This document shows, piece by piece, positions 21,501 to 36,400 of a stretch of 64,000 nt of DNA; within the stretch, counting starts at the first letter, position 1; every line of letters begins with the position of its first letter. The stretch spans positions 779,371-843,370 of the forward strand of contig NC_037592.1 in the NCBI RefSeq assembly GCF_003073045.1, written 5' to 3'. Source of the stretch: Pomacea canaliculata. Its lineage: Eukaryota; Mollusca; Gastropoda; Architaenioglossa; Ampullariidae. The notes below the pieces were generated by a model. That model saw only the letters and a program-made list of their open reading frames with translations. It had not been told where the DNA came from and made no database searches. The translations under genes were made by a program, and so were the position numbers.

Positions 21501-24469
21501 CTTATCAACACATGTGATGCTAGTTCAATATGACACCAATGTCTGTTGGTGTTATCCATCAGGAGAGTATCCTACATGACAACCAGAATCTTGCCTGAAT
21601 GACTACGAAAGTTACAAATCAAATCTTTTTCACAAATACAATGAAATGAAAGGAAAAAAAAAATTATTTACAGTGTGCTCAGTCACCAATGCTTCAAGAC
21701 CACAACCTGGAAATGTTGACATGTGAGCATGTCATTACAACAACACATAAACATGACAGGTGCACATGCATTCAAAAATGCTACACACACACTTGCAAGC
21801 AGCTGGGATATATCACAAAGTGCTCCTCCCAACACTGGCCTAGTAGAACTCGACCTCATTCTGAACAGTCACTATAATCTATGGACATGTCCTCCCTTCT
21901 ATAGTGGGCATGTATTGTATCAAGTTAGCAGCTACAAAACTGGAAGTTGTTTCATTTTGCAGGTTTACTCACCAATGTCTCATCTCCCTAAGTAGACAAA
22001 TCTTGTCTAATGATTAAGAGCTGAAAGTCACCCCACCAACCCCCTCTAGCACATTAAGAAAGGGAGGTTCAGGTAAGCTACAAAATCTTACTGATCAAAA
22101 AGCTAAGGGGCCTTATCCCATTCCCTCAAAGCTGCAGTCAAGATCAGCTGGCTAAAACACCACAGGTTAAACGTCTCCTCTAGTTTCCCTAGCTGATCAA
22201 TGTTCACTCATTTTGATAAATATGCCAAAGTGGCATGACATGACTGTGCATATTTATAACAAATTGATATACTTTAATATGTGAGAAATTTACTCATTTG
22301 TTCATGACAGTATTAGTATAACTGTAGGCAATAACACAATGCATATTAAAAAAAAATGGATTAAAGCTATGCTTAAGTTCAGATCCTTTTAGGAGTCACT
22401 GATGACTTTCCTTAATTATCCCACAGCCTGAGATGTTCACCTGTTTGTATCTTGTTATTTCTACTCTCCCTCAAAGCCACACATCTATTATTATCCACAC
22501 CTTCAGCCTGCAGCAGTAATACTTACCCATACGCTCACATGAATTATCAACACCACATGCATGCACACACATATACCTGTAGATGCACATATCCACACAG
22601 ATACTACACACATATACTTGCAAATTTGTGCACATGCCCATGGGCACACACACACACAGAGGGTATACAATAATACATTTAAACATTGAAATCTCTCTTG
22701 TATATACACGTGAACACACACACAACACACATGCTTATTTGGCCCTAGCTTCGGCCACGCATAACCAGGTTACAAACTGTTTCTGTTCTGTGTTTCATTC
22801 TCTTTTTTTAACAAACAATTGATCTCCCACAGAAACAGTAAAACTGTAGTAGAAAATAAATACATACTCTGTAGATTCCATATATCATAACTACCGCTAA
22901 AAAAACCTATGTTACACTGTACAGCCTAGCTGACTGTTCTCTCTGCCCAGAGTTTGTCCACATGAGGATCTCTTGCTTTGTTTAGAAAGGAAACTGATTT
23001 GTAACCTAACACAGCACGAAGTCTACGCTGCCATGTACACTCAGCTGACAGAACCAAGTCACACAGCATCGGACACAGTACAGTCATCTGGCTGACACCA
23101 AACATAATACGTTCCACAGCAAGACTGCAGGTACAAGACAAGAGCTGTTGTGATGGTGCCAGAAAGACTGTTGTGTTTGTGAGAAGGCTGCCTCCGTGTG
23201 CTTCTCATCACTGTGCAGTTTTTCAGTTGTATGACTGTATAGTTGTCAAGAGTGAGCTGCCCTATACAGCAGCTCATACAACTGTATATCAGTCTCTATG
23301 CTGTTATCTTCACAACACTGTTCCCTGCCGTCAACTCTCTCCACTAGTAGCACATAGTGACAGCAACTTAATGGCTGTCTCTACACCAACTCCACTTTGT
23401 TACATTCACCACACTTTCCGCTGCTACCAACCTACTCTACGCTGGTAATGCATGGTGACAGCTGCCTGTTCTATCAAAAATTCTCATATCTAAGTGACCC
23501 ATTCAGGTTACTATTACCAACCTACTCTACACTGGTAACATGTGGTCACAGCATCTTGCTCTATCTAAAATACTCACGTCTAGGTGACCTGTCAGCTGGG
23601 TCTATACACTTCTACTAGCACTAACACAGAAGCACAGCTTGCTTCTGGCTCACAAAACATAATTATTCACAGATGTAAACAGGTTTAGTCACAGATGAAA
23701 ACAGGTTTATTAATTGATCTGATGAGTCTACCCCATATAACAATGTGTCAACCACTGCCAGGGTATTCAGCTGGCATTTGATATAAGGCTCATTTACAGA
23801 TGTAGCCCAGGCATGTATTTAGTATTGACAGAGGTTTGTTTACTGACATAAGCAGTTTATTTACGAATAGAGACATGCTTCAAGCATGAACATGAAAATA
23901 TAAAAAAATTCAACCTCCATCTTTGTTTGTTTGCCTGTACACAACAGGTAAGCAAATAAACACTGACTACTAACAGCACACCTGGAAGATGGACAAGATC
24001 ACTTGACAAGGTCAAGCACCCTTGCGGAACACGTACTGCACAGTGAAGTAGGCCTCGGCAACAAAAGTCTTATTGTCCCACCTCAGAGTATCCAAGGCCA
24101 ACAACACTTACACAAGCTGACACTGCAGGATGCATATCCCCTTGCACAACGCACTCCAGACTGCACGACACCTGCTTGACAGCACAGCAGCTGGTAGACT
24201 CTCACATTTTGTCTTTCTGGAGCAGTTTTAGCTATATATATACAGTATATCTACCACGTTTTGTTTAAAGCACACACAACATGACAGATGTTCTCTTTCC
24301 ATTTGTTTGTAAAGACCTTAAAGCAGAAAACCACTTTCCAGCAACCGGAGGAAAGTACTGCGTGTGGGTGCTGACAGTTGTCACAGTCACAGTATTCTCT
24401 GCAAACCTTTTCGCCAAATTCTCCCACCTGCAGGCTATGTGTATGAAGCCAGCAGAAAAGACCCAATGG
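18571..24469. other. no recognised coding exon; composition change; possible 3' UTR of the catenin gene at its right end
   Basis: Base composition turns AT-rich at about 19.5-20 kb and stays so to the right edge. Weak tandem repeats lie at about 21230-21420 (CTCACTCAAG/GGTTAACAAGC units, ~57 bp) and 23290-23600. Minus-strand AATAAA candidates for the catenin gene include about 23867, 23706 and 19516-19521, the last with a downstream-only AT drop. The true end of that transcript cannot be placed. Short open frames here show no family resemblance. Confidence 0.5.
19950..19978. other. perfect 13-bp inverted repeat with 3-nt loop
   Basis: CATGAACGTAGAT, CCT, ATCTACGTTCATG. It could form a strong hairpin in RNA from either strand. 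No flanking duplication was seen. Function unknown. Confidence 0.8.
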
Positions 24470-27400
24470 TTACACCCAGGAATCTGCTCCCCCTTGACCC
24501 CCTGAGGCATCCAGAATGACAGCAGAACTCCCACCGCCTGCAGCTTGGGTGTAATCATCATGACGTCGACGGCCTTTGTTGACCTGGGCATATAAAGGTT
24601 CTGGCACGGTGGACAAGTCTTGTGGAGTGGGACTGGGCTCTTGCTGTGCTCTATCTCCACCTCTGCTCTGTGAGGCAATCACGTACATCAGTATTACTGA
24701 TAAATAAGTGCATTAGAACTATAAATACATAAGTACAGAGATTTAGCAATGCATCAAATATACAATTAGTACCATAAATACATAAGTACATATACAGAAC
24801 TATCAATACATCAAGTACAGAGTTTGTACTGCTCATGCTTCCTAGGTGAGATCTGGAATACACATATGCTTGTTTCTTCGAGCTGAATCTTATTCGTCTT
24901 CAGACCACATATCAATGAGATCTGTGTTTCCAGCCTAACTGTAAGTATTGATAAAACCCTGCCCCTTGCATCAGAAAATCCTTAGAGATAAATAAGCAGA
25001 TGATGGAACAGTGCGTCTAGTATATCAGAAAGTCATGAAAGTCCTCGATCTGGTCCACAAATACATACGACTTGGGCAACCCATGGAAACTGTTTTATTA
25101 TTTGTTGAATCAATGCGCAACTGTCAGGAAATCTTGAGTTGTTAAGTACTGTGTTTGCGACAATTATAAAGTACAGTAAACATGGTTAACCTCAGTGTTA
25201 TAAACTACAGGATATACTGTTCACTTTACTACATTATAAAGCACAGTATATACCATTAAGTTTAGTGCATTTTATTTGGCTGGAGGCATTAAAGGCTAAA
25301 GACAGGTAGACAACTCAGCTGTTGTTATTTGTTGGAACACAACTTACTGGTGGCAAATTCGGAAAGAGGGGAACTCCACCTACTGGCTTCTTGTGTGGGC
25401 GGGGCTCATCCAGGGGAGCATAGCCTGGCCCCATGTCACTCAAAGGTACACTCTCTACCTACACAACACAGCATCACAGTGTCACACATTTCCTGCAGTA
25501 CTGAACCTACACAACATTGCTACAATGTCCGGCTCTTCCTGTGTTACAAAAACCTTGTTCTATCTATACTTTGTCATACCTAGCACTGCAATGCTATACT
25601 ATCCTTGAAGTAAAGCTTATTATATATATAAGACACCACAGGGAAGCGTTGTACTGTCCCTAGGCTATAATAAACTTATCCCTCTACAACACCACAGTGT
25701 CATACTATACAACTACACAGAGATAATGAACTGTCTTAGCAGATTTATGTACTAACAAGTTTCATATTCTTACCGGAATTCTGTCCCTTGAGTAATTCCC
25801 TCGATCTGCAGAGGAAAAAAAAAATAAAAAAATAAATAAATGGACGCTAATGTCGTTTTCAGCACAATTTGCGCATATGAATGGATGGCACGAATGAGAC
25901 ACACTACTACACTACATTCTAGGTTGATGACTGTCATGTGATGGATTGCCAGTGTGTAATCCATCCCCTGAGCACCATTGGACAGCACTTTTCACTTTAG
26001 ACTTTAACATTCAACACTTCATTAGGACATTCAAGCAGATGCATCTGCACAGTCGATAACAAAATATATACATAAAACAAAAAAAAATAATTAAAAGGAA
26101 ATTTGCAATAAAACAGTACATATATAAATAGTTCTAATAATTGTTCCAGACTTGAAATCTGTAAACTTCTGTCAGGAAAAAAGCTATTTTTGTTGACCGA
26201 TGCACATGTCCTTGACTGTGACAGGAAGAATACTTGACTGTTTTCTCCAGCGCTGTATTTAAGTCCTGACCAGACTGATAAAAGGTGTACAGCTTTCATG
26301 TAAAACGTTGAGGTGAATCTGCTTCGGGTTTGTTTTTTTAATTGTTGTAAGTTAGTTTTGGATGAGAATAGTAATATATGTCTTTAAATGATTGTCAGAT
26401 TTTTAAGTAGTGCCTTTTTCTGTCCAGGTTTTTTTTTTAATTCGATCTCCTGTGTTTGACGGGGGCTAGCACGCTGAATTCAACAGAAGCAAAAGACTGT
26501 ATTGTGTTTCTGATGGTGGAAGCTTCAGAAGCAGACTTGTCATGTGAACTTTTAATCTGACTTTTACTGTGAAGAAGGGGGATTACTGTTGTGTTTTTGT
26601 GTAAAGTTAAGCCTTATGGTTGTCGATTATTTTTTCCTAATGTTATATTCATCTTTTTAAATTCATATTTTTGTTGGTGTTTTAATCTTGCATGTCTGTT
26701 GAGCCATTGTAAAATTCACAGCCCTAGCATGACCGAGACACATCATTACACTGCATGACCAGCTGAGTGCACTTCATTAATGGCATTAATGATAGAGGAA
26801 AGAAAAACCCTAAGCTATTAACTCAGTTTCTTCAGCCATAAGCTGTACTATTTTTCAGACAACCACAAGCAAAAGTAACATTGTAATACAAACTCATGTG
26901 AGTGTCTCAATGCTATTTTCATGCTGCACAATTGGATTTCCATCATTGAATAGTTCATGTAGAACATTCTAGGCTAGTGTGGAAAAAATGGGTACAATGA
27001 TTTAAAACGGTTACAGAATATTACCAGCCTCAAACTGACCTTGGTCAAAGAAAGCTGGGTTGCCCTGGTTCATCTGCAGATAGCCATCCATGTCACTGCG
27101 ACTGCCTCTCGCACCCCCTCCATAGCCCATACGTTCAACCCTTGGTGGCGCTCGGCCTGTGCTGAGAGTGCTGTCATCATATCCTTGGGCAGAGATTGGA
27201 CGAGACAAGGTATTGTAAGGTGTCGTGTGGTTGCTGGAAACTGGCCCTTCATTGCGGCTTTTGCTATCTCGGTAACCGTCAGGCCTGAAAATAACCAATT
27301 AATTTTTTTCCTTGGTTAAATTACCAATAAAAAGACTGGGCATTAGAATTTATCACAGTACACTATTACAGCACCATACAACAGTTGCTCAAAAGTGGAG

Positions 27401-30400
27401 AAAAAGTCTCCAAGATGGTGCATGAGAGGAGGTGCAGATGTTGCAGATGAGTACAGCATCGACTGCTGGCTTCCTGACATCAAACTTGGTGCTGGGAAAG
27501 TTTCACTGAGCATGCACACTCAGGTGACAAGTCTCACCTGGGTGTGGCTTTGGACACCAAGAAATCCTGTTCTGTAAATCCCATGTGTGAATAGCGCCCA
27601 TGCAGAGACTTAAAACTCCACAGTGTCTTCAAGATCTATAAAAAAACAACAAATAAACCCCGCGACAATGAGTAATGTCTATAACAATGAGTACTGCACA
27701 TAACGTGTTTTGTGTATAACAATGATTAATGCAAATGACAAGCACTTGCTGAAGGAAAATCTGTCAAACACCGAAGGTGATGTATTCACATGGAAATTAC
27801 ACACCAGTCAGGGGTACATGTTTTCTCACAACAAAAATGTTTTTAAGGCTTCTGGGTTTTTGGGGATCTTAGCTCCACAATTAGTTTGAAGTGGTCAACA
27901 GCTTCAAATACTTGGGAACCACCATTTCTGAAAATGGCAGCATCCTGACAGATGTCAGCATCTAGATGGTGACAGTGACAGCAGTATAACATTTTCAATT
28001 CAAATGATTCTTGCATCTATTGTGTGTTAAGAAGGAAAGTTATTTTTAGCAAGTTAGATTTCTGTAGCTTCAGTCTTTGAAGTCATGTGACTATGTGATG
28101 CAACCTACCACATATTGCATCAGGTCATTGGGCACAAAGGAATGTAAGATCCTTTAGAATAAAAAGATGCCATGCTGAAATGACTAAAAACTTGTGTGAA
28201 AAATTTGCTAACAATATTTTAATGATAAAAAAACCCTGAAGAAAAAATTATAGCATTAAAGAGGGCTTAAGTCATTTACCTGTGTTGGTAATATTTCCAT
28301 TTAAAAATCCTATATCAAAATATTTTATGGAAATGACAATACTCAATAGTTTATAGGCTGCTCTTTTTAAATTGCATAAATCTATTTCTGGGATTTGTAG
28401 TTATACAGGTATAGGTTTCTGAAAAGCATAAAAAAACTGGCAACCACATGGAATGCTTGCATAGAGAGAAACTACCACAGGGATGAGTTAATAAAGCTAA
28501 GGACATACAAATGTCTGCTGCCAGTTCTATCTACAGCACTAAGCATCTTCTATTACCATAAGGTTGATATTGAGTATTCTGCCATTTCTACCATTACAGC
28601 ACTAAAGATATATTACCGTATGGTTAATCTTGAGTGTTCTGGCAAGGAAACGTCCCTCAGATGTATTTATGTACTTCAGCCGCGAAAGTCCATCCTCTTG
28701 AATCAGGGACCTGCATGCAAATTACACCTATCAGGTTTTGGACTGCCATAAAACACATACTCAGATTAACCCAATGGACTAATAATCATGCAACAATGAA
28801 TAAATGAGGTCATTTTTAATACAACAAACACATTCACTATGTCTCTTACACACGCTCTCACACAGAGTCTCTTGGGTACTCACACTGCATAGTCTTGGTT
28901 TGAGCGAATCACTTCATACAGTGTAGCCAAAACAGCACAGATCAAGTCATCAGGACACTTATTGGCTGCATGGCGAGTGTCACGTGGCAGCCAGGCCACT
29001 AGTTGCTGTATGGAGTATTTACCTGCATAAAACATACAATTCTTACATGACATGCAACTCTCACAAAGAACCAATTACCTACGTATTATAGCTGAAAAAA
29101 GTGTGTACTGACCTCTAGAATTCAATGGACATTAGCTAGCTCTGGTACACTGCATGTACTTACTACAGCTCAAAAAAAGAAAGGGACTGGTGATCAGAAT
29201 GTCTAATGACAAGAAGAAAGTGAGTCAGCTGCCCAGACCTCCATGTAAACATGTGATCATTCTCCCCCAACCACCTTGTGTCTTACATAATCTAACAAAA
29301 AAACGTTAGCACAAAAAAAATACTGACCTACAAGTTCTTTGTTCTTCTCATCGATGGTTAGATTGCGCAGTGCAGTGGCCGCAGCACACACCACCCGGTT
29401 TGATTCATTTGACAGCAAATCCACTAATATAGGCAAGCCCTTCGCTTTCCTCACAAAAGCTCTGCACTCTACTGCTGGCTGTCACACAAATTAGGACATC
29501 AACAGTTATTTTAAGCAAGACCAAAATTTGTATCTGTATCCATAAACATTGGCCAACTTTCTTACCCTCCATCTTATGACAGAATTACAAAGCATGAATA
29601 AACAAGACCAAAGATACATTAATGATAGCATCATGAGACTAATGACAGAATACAACATCAACAGGGTCATAAAATATCAGGACAGTAACATAAGACTGGT
29701 GTTTGTGTTTGTTTGACAAACACCATCAACAACAAGCTCCAGACCTTTACCAACCAATCCTACGCCAAATTCTGGGAATAAGGTGGCCTGAAAAGATCTC
29801 CAACAGCAGCCTGTGGAAAAGAACCAACCAGAATGCTGCTAGCCAATGACATCAAAAAGTGCAGGGTGGAGCTGGATTGGACACACCCTGAACAAACCAT
29901 TGCCAGGCAGGCACTTGACTGGAACCCTCAGGGGAAGAGGAGAGTTGGGAGACCAAAGCAGACTTGGAAAAGAGCAGTAGGCAAAGGACGCGGGAACCAC
30001 AAGGGCTCAACTGAAGGGGTGCTGCCCTAAACCGGGTCTGCTGGCGAAGTGTTGTTGCAGCCCTATGCTCCTCAAGGAGTAACAAGGACTAAACAACATA
30101 AGACTAATGATATGGCTATGAGAAACTAAATTGGTCACCAGATGCTAACTATAGCGACATAAAACACAACTGAGTCACACAAACCACTCATCACAACATG
30201 CACAATACTGATTGGATTACAAAACAATACTGAGCTGCTTGTAGAATTATCTGATTAATCAAATAAAGCAACACAATACAACTTTATTCATCTACAACGG
30301 GCAATTCAAGATAGTGCTCATACTAGATAATACATACATGTTGAAATGATTTCTCTCTCACACACAATTCCCAGAAACAGTAGATACAGTTGGTGACCTT

Positions 30401-33400
30401 AGATCACCTCAGGCTAGCGATATACTAATACAATGGTTGTGCCTATAGAATTATCTGATTAATCAAATAAAGCGATGTACTAGTACAAGGGTCTGTCTGT
30501 AGAATTATCTGATAAATGTTGAGACACTATCCTCATATACACCTTGTACAACAAGGATCTACTTGTATGATTAATGCTGGGACAGTTGGACATCTGATCA
30601 TTAAACTGATCCATTCTGGAAATTAAACTGATTATGCAGCACTTATCTTTGTAGTCTCATCATACTATGGGGATAAAATACTCAGCATCAAGCAAAACCG
30701 ATACCAAATGGCTAATAATATGTGACATACAAAAGTGTGTGAAAGCAAGACTTGTCTACACACCTCCCAGTCGCAGGCTGTGAGATTCTGGATGGCGCCA
30801 GCAGCAGCCTCCATGGAGACAGGGTTGGTACAGCTCTTGAGAATGAGCAGGTACAGTTGTATCAAGTCATTTCCCCACAGTGACTGGTACTCACTGCCTG
30901 ATGGTGGTAGCTTTGGGGGAAATCTACACATAAAGTATAGTTGTGTTAAATTATTGCCACCAGTGACTGGTACTCATTGCCTGATGTGGGCATTCTACAC
31001 AAAAAAGGAGAGTGTCAGCTTGCAACTTGCAAATAAATAAGCAGCGACTGACAGAAATAAAACTGCAAGATTCCAATGGAACTTCTTCCATTTTTGCTGG
31101 TGCCAACACTTCTGTTAACCAATAGACATCACAGCTATGGTACACCTCATAATTTGTTCACTCATCCCAATCATAGCTCACAGTTTCTTCCCTCGTCATA
31201 ATTCTCTCTGCTACACCTGACAAGTGCACATTTGGGAATTTGTTTTGCTGTGATTATGTCTGGCTTCAATGCTGTTAATAACACAATGTATTTGACATAC
31301 CAATTATGCGGTGTTAGCGACATCAAAGACTGGATGCTACAAAATAAACTTAAATTTAATAATGATAAAACAGATGCCCCCTTCTTCTCAAGAAGAAGAA
31401 ATTGATCATCTTTGGCCCATGTACATCAAGGTGGGTGACTATAGCATCACCTTCACATCATCTCTCCAAAATCTCAGATTCATCATTACTGAAGGTATAA
31501 TCCTTAATAGACAGTTACAGCTGTCAGTCTGCTTCTTATGAGCTCTGTAAGATCAGCACAATCCACCACATTCTCTCAACACATGCTGCCAACACTTTTA
31601 TCTGTATGTTTGTTCTATCCAGGCTTGATTACTGAAACTTTTTGTTCTCAGGTTGCCATGCATACTTATATTCATCAACTCCATTTACTCATTTACTCAT
31701 CGCTAAACCTCTGACCTCCCATGAGCTGGCTGGTTGCCCCTTTAACCGCAGCACGGCTAATGAACAGCTGACATTTCATACGTGTCCTCCCATCGTTGGG
31801 GAACGCTTGGGAAATCCGGGCATATGCACGCGCAAACCAGAAAAAATCATAGCCAGCACAGGTTTTCTCTGCACCCCTGATTCAGAATTACTAATTCTGC
31901 TTTTATATATAATTTATATTTTCTATTAGAATCGATGGGACTGGCTCTATTTCGAAATACTCTGTATGTGCAAAATTTAGTGAGCCTCGAATGAGTTACA
32001 GATAGGGTGAGCCGTCTATAGCTAGGGTGGTTCGGCCAGAAGAAGTGGCCTAAAGTTACCAAAGACCTATATCGCATTTAAGACTTGGTTGACCTTTAAC
32101 GGTCTGTAAGTGGCTTCAAGATGTGACAAGACCTTAGCCCCTGGTACTTAGAGATAAAAAACAGGACCATGTCACTCTGTTTTCTGCACTGGCTACCCAT
32201 CTGTTTTTGAATTCAGTACAAACTGTCTGTGCTGTGTTTTAATTTCTTTGCTGGCTCATGCCCTAACTATTTCTCTGAGCTTCTCTTCGCCTACTTCCCA
32301 CCATGACTACTCCGCTCTTCATATGATGACCGTACTCTATCCTTGTCACCAGAACAACCACATATGGTCATTGGATTTTTAGTTTCTGTGCTGCAAAACA
32401 GCTGAACTCTCACGCCTTCCATATCTGCTACCTACCCACCATTGAATCCTTAAAATGTGCACTAAAACACATCTGTTCCATAACCATTACACCTCACATC
32501 AATCAACATAACAGTTAATTTTCTAACCCTTTCTTTCATTTCTTTCTCTATTGATTTGTCCACTTGCTCATCTTCCTCTGCAGATTTATGCAACTCTCAA
32601 TCCTTACTGTATGTTTCCCTATTACTCTTTGCGCTTCTATCTTGCCTTTTATTGCTTGTCTGCACAGTTGTTTATCCTTCCGACATTCATATGCTGTCCA
32701 GGTCTCGTTCTTGTCTCAAGCGTAAAGAGCATGCTCCTTCATGACTCCTTATGCACTATATAAAATCATACATTATTATTATTATAATACAAGATAACAT
32801 CCTCCCTATTGACCCATGGGGTTCAGCTCTCATTTTGGGCACACTGTTCTTTCTCTGCATGTGGCATCTGTTTACAGGGCCGGTTGCCTTGCTGTGATAT
32901 AGCCTTAGCTGGTAAAACACCTTAGGGTAACACACCAATGCCTGCAGTTTCCTGTTGATCCATGCTGACAGGCATACAGCACCTTCATGAATACTACCAT
33001 CCACAGCCAGACAGGTCAGAACATAGTCATGAATACTTCCATCCAAAGCAAGAGAAGGCAAACTCACCGTTGTGGAGTGTTTTCTCTTGTCGAAGTTTTC
33101 TTTGCTGCTTTCTTCCCACCACCTCCAAAGCATCCAGAATTCTCTTCTAGTAAACAGAGCAAAACTGTCAATTAATCAAAATGCAACTGATAAAACATTC
33201 ACTACAAATTGATGTAACACTCATAACAAAGCTTATTCCAGAGCATCTAGTGCAACTAGTTTGTGAGACAATAATGAAGTTTTAATAATGAAATGATTTT
33301 AACACAAAGATTATTTGGTTGTAAAGCAGAGTTAATCAAAGCTACAGTAGCAGAGAGGTAAAGTTAGATCAATCTTGTTTGCTGTGCATCTCACCTTTAG

Positions 33401-36400
33401 ATGGTGGGGCAGAACTGCGAGGCACTGAGCGTTTTTTATAAAAATCGGGGTCTTCCATCTCCTGCACTCGGTAGGACAGGTTCCTGAGAATGCAGACCAC
33501 ATTCTCGACGGGTTTGCAGTCAATGTTGTTGTCATCACGTGCCTGTTGTAAAGCATGTATCAGAGCGTTCACCAAACTACGGCATTCTCGCAGTTTTTTC
33601 CTTGCATCATAGCCTGCTGAACTTATGTTTCTGAAAAGAAGATAATATAAACAAATGCTATCACAAATCTTACACTTTTTTAAGTGACAGGGTGCCATGT
33701 AGATATTCCTAGGATGTAATACATAGGCTTTATGGTGATTGTAATCATTATGAGCCAAGTATACAGGCATCATAGTGATCATAATCATTACGAAGTACAC
33801 ATGACTTTTAGAGTGGATAGCCTGGGTTTCAATGCTTACTCAGGTCTGTGACACCTGGACTCTTGCAGCTGCAGCTCCACGTAACACAGCAAGAACAGGT
33901 CACATGGGAACACTTACAGCTACCATGATACCACTTTATAAGTAATCACACCACTTCTATCCAAATCAAAGCATGACCACAAAACAAACAAAATCAAGGA
34001 GAGTCAATCTCTTAGGCCTATTGCAAAGAGTGACATTTTGAAAACTTCTTTTGCTGTCTTGGTGTCTGCTCAACGCAATTTCATAAATTCGTAGTAAAAC
34101 TTTACAAAGACGATGCATTCTTATGATGCCAAATGCTGCATCAACCTTTTCACGTTACCTCAGAATACCAGTGGTATTTCTAAACACTGTGGTCCAGGGT
34201 CGCTGCGATGGTTGTGAGATCCCTGCATTCCAGCCAGAGTAGGGCAGTACCACCACATTGACCAACACAGTCAGACCGTCATCCAAAATGACCTGCTTGA
34301 GATCCTGCAAGGTAGATGCAACAACAGAAACAACATGTAGCTATGGCATACAGCAGCTTTATAAACACAGCCTTGTAAGAAGGGTTTTCACCACAACCTG
34401 TCTAGAACACTAACCTATTCCCTTTCAACCTGTCTTAAACACTAGACCTACTCCCTTTCAAAACTGACCTGCAGTCTAAAGACAAATGCATTGTAAATGA
34501 CACACAAATACTATATCTGTACACAGCACCCACCAACACTACTCCTGTGTCTGTGTCACACCAATAGTACTTGTGGTATGTCAGACATTTCTTTATGCCT
34601 GCGTTTCTCTCAGTGCATGGGACACACCAGTAACAGAAAGGCAGCTTACAGCAGATGACGTTTGACATCAGATTTAATGTTATTTTTATCTGGTTCACGG
34701 GGGAAGCTTGAGGCCTTTTTTCACTGACTGTAGTGACGCCTGACGTCATTCCCATTCTACATCATGCTTCGTCCGCTTGAGTGCTGAGTTTGCTGTTTGT
34801 TTTTGCAATAGGGGGTTCGCTGTTTATTGCCTCTCCCAACCTTGTCTGCAAGTCTGGCGTGAAAAACCCTTCGCGCACTTTAGCATGGTGTGTGTTGTGG
34901 GCACTGGTCATTGGTTCCAGTCCCTGGGAGATAATGCAGCAAACCCCAGAGCGTAGCGTCCCTCGGGGCATTCCTCCAAAGACGCTAAGAGGAGCGGGAT
35001 GTTTTGAAAATGGTGAGACCGCCTAGGCAAGGTGCCGTGTGCAACACACACGAGTATTACTTTTCTGTATTTGACTTACCAGTTTTACTCCTGTGTCTCT
35101 GCATGTATTTCTGTGTGTGACACACCAGTATTACTTTGTGTATTTCTTATATGATAACAATGATTAACAACTTCCTTACTTAAGAAAGGACCCTTATCAC
35201 AAGTCAAAATGGTCACATATCATTGTACAAGCAAGACACTTTAGATTCTACACATTCTAATTACTGCAACATACAGGGCTATTACTTTCACCTACAGACA
35301 ATGCTTATGATCATCATGACATATAATAAAGCTACTAGTGAGATATAAAATGTCAGATCATTGAGAAACCAAAATCTTCAACCTTCCTTTCTACAAACAG
35401 AAATTGAACAGTCTCAGCAGCGGTGAGCAAACAAATATTTATCACACAAACCACTTTGCTTAGTTTGCAAGCTGAAAGTGTACTACATCACAAAAATTTA
35501 ACTTCACCCAAAAAAGCAAGTTATAGTTGCATAAAACCAAAGGCTCAAATCTTTCCATGTTTATAGTATTTTATACATATAGAGCTGTTACAGTCCTACA
35601 CAAAAACTGCATTGCAATATCAGCACACTCTCTCACCTCACAAGAAGACAGGTTCCACAAAATGCCCGTCACAGAGTCCATAACATCTTCCTGGTCCGTT
35701 TTGCGAAGCAAGCGTATTAGTTCAGGCACTCCACCCAGGTTTTTAATTGCTCTCTGCCATATACAATGTTGCACAAAATATCTCTATCATAAATTCTACC
35801 AATTTTTGAAATTTTCCTTAACACTGAGAGAAAGATCATTTATGTAGACAGAGAACAGAAGAGGTCCTAAAACCGAGCCTTGAGGAACACTAAATTTGAT
35901 TTCAAGAGGATCAAACATTTGGTTGTTTGCAGTGACTCTGAGTTTGATGATAGAAAAAGGAGATAAGGAGTACTTAGTTTATACAATTCAAGTTTTCTGA
36001 TAATCAGATTATGATCTATAACATCAAAGGCTTTAGCAAAGTCAACAAATAAGGCAGGAGAAAAATGGTTATTAACCTTATTTAGCCATTGTTTCATCAT
36101 TGATGTAAGTGCAGTGTGGCAAGAGTGATGGGGCCTAAATCCAGACTGGTTTGTGAGAAGCTCATACCTTATAAGGTGCTCTTGTAGATGCTTAGGGATG
36201 TGTTTTTCTAAGGGCTTTGAGAGGTGATAGGATTGACACTGGCCGATAATTAGGTAGTAGGGTCGCCTGAATCACCTGATTTGTGTATTGGGATAACTTT
36301 TGCTTAAGTGCTGGAAAGGAGGATTTATCAAACTTTTCTCACTCAAGAGCTGTACTGGATGTGATATAAAATCTCACTGGCCTGAACATGGCGGTTTTGC

